A DNA stretch of 64,000 bases from Streblospio benedicti (Eukaryota > Annelida > Polychaeta > Spionida > Spionidae), in contig CM032662.1 in NCBI GenBank assembly GCA_019095985.1, positions 10,385,526 through 10,449,525 of the forward strand, given 5' to 3'. The first letter of the stretch is position 1, and each line of letters opens with the position of its first letter. The translations under genes were made by a program, and so were the position numbers. Below are positions 60,809-64,000 of the stretch, one piece after another. The notes under the pieces were generated by a model, which did not search any database, had not been told where the DNA came from, and worked only from the letters and a program-made list of their open reading frames with translations.

Positions 60809-61813
60809 ATGAGTTTGTTGTTGATTTTGATGTTGTGTGGATTGGTCAGTGTGTGGAGTCAATCCACACTACTGGACAGTCAGTGTGATGGTCATTGTAG
60901 GAATGATGTAGAAATCCACAGGCTGGTCACCATGATGGAAAATATGGAAAGTGACATATTGTTTTTGAAGGATATAAATGAGAGATCGCATAAGATGGTA
61001 AAAGAATTAGAAACAAAACTTGATAGTCTGGAGACCTCATTGGATACTGAGATCCAAATAACTTATTTTGAAAGCAGCACAACCCGTGGTGTAGAAACTA
61101 CACCCATTGATATAGTGACTACTACACATATTGTTATTGATAGCAGTACAAGTGAAGACTGTGAGGACATTCGAGCCCTCGGGTATCAGACCAGTGGAGA
61201 GTATGGTGTGAACGCTGGAAATGGACAGATAAAGCATGTCTATTGTGAGATGCCGGCTGATGGTGGTGCATGGACCCGCATTCTACACCGCCAGGACAAC
61301 CTCACAGACTTCACCTACAAGAAGTGGGTGGACTATGAGGCTGGGTTCGGTGACCCCCAGGGCTCCCACTGGATGGGGCTAATCATGATGAATCAACTGA
61401 CCATGAACAGAAAATATAAGATGCGTGTTGACCTCATGGACTGGGAGGGGGAGACGCGTTATGCAGAGTACTCCACATTCCGTGTGGGTCCTGGATCAGA
61501 CAAGTATCGACTCACCATCAGTGACTACAGCGGCACCGCGGGCGACGCCAATGAGATGCTGTGGGATCGCAGCATCAACAACATGATGTTCTCGACCATT
61601 GACAGTGACAATGATGGCTGTAATTGTCACTGTGCTGGTGGAACAGGCAAGTACACTGGCGGCTGGTGGTACAACTGGTGCTCTTATGGTCGCCTCACCG
61701 GCCCATACCTCGAGGGTGGCGACGTGCCACTGTACCACGGCATATATTGGCGGAGCTGGAGAGGTTCTTCCTACTCCTACAAGGTGGCGACAATGAAGGT
61801 ACAGCGCCTGTGA
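60809..61813 (+). CDS. Secreted fibrinogen-related domain (ficolin/FREP-like) protein, intronless, intact
   Basis: 334 residues in one exon. Signal peptide 1-18 (hydrophobic, ending VWSQ). Cys26 and Cys30 could link subunits. Residues 35-80 are heptad-like coiled coil (MENMESDILFLKDIN, MVKELETKLDSLE). Residues 85-116 are Thr/Ser-rich. The FReD spans 117-334 with CEDIRALGY, WTRILHRQDN, GFGDPQGSHWMGL, DWEGETRYAEY, calcium-binding DSDND (265-269) and GGWWYNWC (284-291). An extra CNC before the usual cysteine is unusual. There is no collagen or immunoglobulin region, so it is not a classical ficolin or mollusc FREP. Such proteins bind sugars or acetyl groups on microbes (family knowledge); ligand unknown. 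The start is set by the signal peptide and by alignment with copy A. Confidence 0.93.
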   Translation: MSLLLILMLCGLVSVWSQSTLLDSQCDGHCRNDVEIHRLVTMMENMESDILFLKDINERSHKMVKELETKLDSLETSLDTEIQITYFESSTTRGVETTPIDIVTTTHIVIDSSTSEDCEDIRALGYQTSGEYGVNAGNGQIKHVYCEMPADGGAWTRILHRQDNLTDFTYKKWVDYEAGFGDPQGSHWMGLIMMNQLTMNRKYKMRVDLMDWEGETRYAEYSTFRVGPGSDKYRLTISDYSGTAGDANEMLWDRSINNMMFSTIDSDNDGCNCHCAGGTGKYTGGWWYNWCSYGRLTGPYLEGGDVPLYHGIYWRSWRGSSYSYKVATMKVQRL

Positions 61814-62584
61814 GGAGCCGGCACAATAATCAGCAAACAACATAAAAGTTTGTAGTGATAGTGATTCATAGCGACGCGATTCATAGAGACAGTAACAGGG
61901 GGGGGGCATGAGTGTTGCCAATCTCTCATCTCCCAATTTTTTCCCCTCATTCTACCATCTCCCCAATTTTTTTTCTTGTCTCTCTCCCATCTCCAGCTTA
62001 TTTCAGACACGGCCGTCAGGTGCCTACCCCAGAAACTGGGACACCGCTTCAGTAGACATATGAACCATTGAATGTAACAGCAGTAGTTCTCTATCCGAAC
62101 TTTGGATACAAATGCATTGATATGTCCAAGAAATGCAAGACATTTTATTTGTTTTCTATATTAAATTTGTGACTATTATTTGTTTTCTTTCAAGTCAAAT
62201 ACATTTTTACATAACTAATAATGTACAAATTACATAAGTACTTGATGGCAAAGTTGCTTGTGACAAAAAGTTTGTAAAAGGTTCCCCCTTGAAAAAATAT
62301 GTCAAAAAATATGTCTCCTATCCCCCACTTTGCTTGGCTATCCCCCACTTTGGCTGCCCGATCTCCCACCACCCAATTTTTTTCAGGCCAATCTCCCATC
62401 TCCCAAAGTCTTATACCCCCGCCCCCTACTTATATAAAATATTTTCACTCAAGGTGACAAACTAGGATCAAATAAAACCCATAATGGAATCAAATAGGGA
62501 CCATTGTGGTCGATATGATATTTTACGATTATTTACCAATAACATACATACCGATATTAAGAACTCTAGCTCTAAGAGAGTGAG

Positions 62585-63090
62585 CATAATTAATTGTACA
62601 GGGTGGGCAGTCATTTGATATTGGCCAGATAAAAAAATGAGCGCCCTCCCTAGCTCTCTACGTTGAAATTGAATGCCCTCCCCATATGAAGATTAAGAAC
62701 CTGAGCGCCCCCCCCCCCAGCCCAGGTAAATATGAACAATGACTCACTTTCGTATTATAAAGTATGATATTGGACTAATTTTCCTTGAAAACTGTTTGAA
62801 GTGTATTGCAATGAATCATTCACTGTCAATGTCAATGAATACATATTTAGCAATCTATTTGACTTGTTGACATTACAATACAGTTAAATCCAAAAGCTTG
62901 TATATTGCAGGAATGCATCAATTCGCAAAAAAAGTGTGTTAAACATTACCTTTTCAGCTTGAGAATTGAGTGCCCTCCCTCTCACTTTGAATTAAAATTG
63001 AGCGCCCTCCCTTCTGTGACCAAAGATAATTGAGCGCCCCCCCCCCAACCAAATGACCGTCCCCCCTGTACAATATTAATTATGCTTGCT
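62585..63090. mobile_element. About 505-bp MITE with long terminal inverted repeats
   Basis: Ends GTACAGGGTGGGCAGTCATTTG and mirror CAAATGACCGTCCCCCCTGTAC; the mirror extends out into ATTAATTATGC. The interior carries direct repeats of TTGAGCGCCCTCCC and poly-C runs. Non-coding. Confidence 0.65.
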
Positions 63091-64000
63091 ACCTAATGGT
63101 GTGCTTTAAATTGATACAAGATTCCATATATAATATGAGGATGCTAACAACCTCTTATTATGAATAGTAAATCAGTCACAGTAGCAGAGCAAGAAATTTT
63201 AACAAATTATCGAAGAGTATATGTGCAAGGAGTGCGTCAGCTTAATATCTGATCCCAAACTAGTCTACAAAAGACAAAGTAGGCACTCTTCCTTTGAATG
63301 CTTACACCAAACCAAGGACACACCCCATCCTGCACATAAGAGGTGTGAGGTATTGACATGCATATGGTGTGTAGGGGGCTTGAGTGTTTGTGGTATTGAG
63401 GTGTGTGGTGAGTCAGTAGGAATGACGTTAGTCTACTGTTAAGGCGTGGGAGCTGTCAGAAAAGTGCTCCACTGTGCCCTTGCAAGGGCTTACTTGCTGC
63501 CTCACAGTAGGTTGTAGTAATTGGAATATGCTTTTCATGTGAAACGGTTGACATGCATAAATTGTCATCATTGTTATCGTAAATGTAAATTATGTGGTTG
63601 GTACCGGGTAGATAAGCAGGAATATCTCTAGATAATTGTTTCCTCCAAGTCCTTTTCTACTTTGTACAGGTCATTTTGATTTTTATAGAGCTAGAATATC
63701 ATTTTTAGAAGAACCACTTTATTTGGCATCGTACAAAAACAGGATAAAGGTGAATTATCAAGAGTTACAGAAGTTAAATGAAGATCACAAAAAAACATTT
63801 AAACTAATAGCTTTTATTACTTTTCTTTACAAATAGCATAGGGGAAATAGTAGCTACTAAGAACACTAACAAAACCAAACAAAGGAAATATGCATTTTCA
63901 ATCCCATTTCATATCCCAGATACATCGCATAGCAATTTGACTAATCATCATCTAAATAAATGCAGAGAAGGAATACAAACACTTTTCCCAAATAAATGAC
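63091..64000. other. Right-end sequence without recognised features
   Basis: AT-rich; short open frames only, none resembling a known protein. Confidence 0.5.

Overview
The window is invertebrate nuclear DNA. It has multi-exon genes with GT-AG introns, about 62% AT intergenic sequence, many small non-autonomous transposons, tRNA-derived SINEs and LINE remnants. The gene set (PSME4, nicalin, amnionless, fibrinogen-related lectin genes, a divergent homeobox gene) fits a marine bilaterian. A deuterostome such as a lancelet or hemichordate is my guess, but nothing in the sequence fixes the phylum.

Left third (1-21494, minus strand): the first 17 coding exons of PSME4, the PA200/Blm10 proteasome activator, encoding 648 residues in unbroken phase before the gene runs off the left edge. 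Its 9-kb intron 4 (9440-18469) contains a complete five-exon gene on the same strand (10766-15700). That gene encodes a 595-residue protein ending in a divergent homeodomain. Head-to-head with PSME4, 480 bp away, is an intronless nicalin gene (21975-23666, plus strand).

Right two thirds (27198-59241, minus strand): amnionless (AMN), the membrane partner of cubilin. Exons 7-14 are single and clean (27198-34474). Exons 1-6, which encode the signal peptide and extracellular N-terminal half, are present twice: a proximal module (43.0-50.8 kb) with most exons frame-disrupted and exon 3 cut by a 295-bp tandem repeat array, and a distal module (52.4-59.7 kb) that is nearly intact. A transcript from the distal module joined to exons 7-14 gives a protein of about 500 aa, one base short of a perfect frame. 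The 1.6-kb spacer between modules holds an unrecognised plus-strand candidate gene.

Fibrinogen-related (FReD) lectin genes flank and invade AMN. Two decayed copies lie in the AMN intron between exon 7 and the exon-6 copies (36.2 and 40.3 kb, minus strand), and an intact intronless copy lies at the right end (60809-61813, plus strand). The intact copy and one decayed copy share an exact 19-bp upstream block.

Repeats fill most of the rest: hAT-like and Tc1/mariner-like MITEs with visible target-site duplications, several long-palindrome elements, a tRNA-derived SINE family, a GT/GC microsatellite beside a PSME4 splice site, and two LINE 3' relics. No CRISPR array, rRNA, functional tRNA or viral element was seen.
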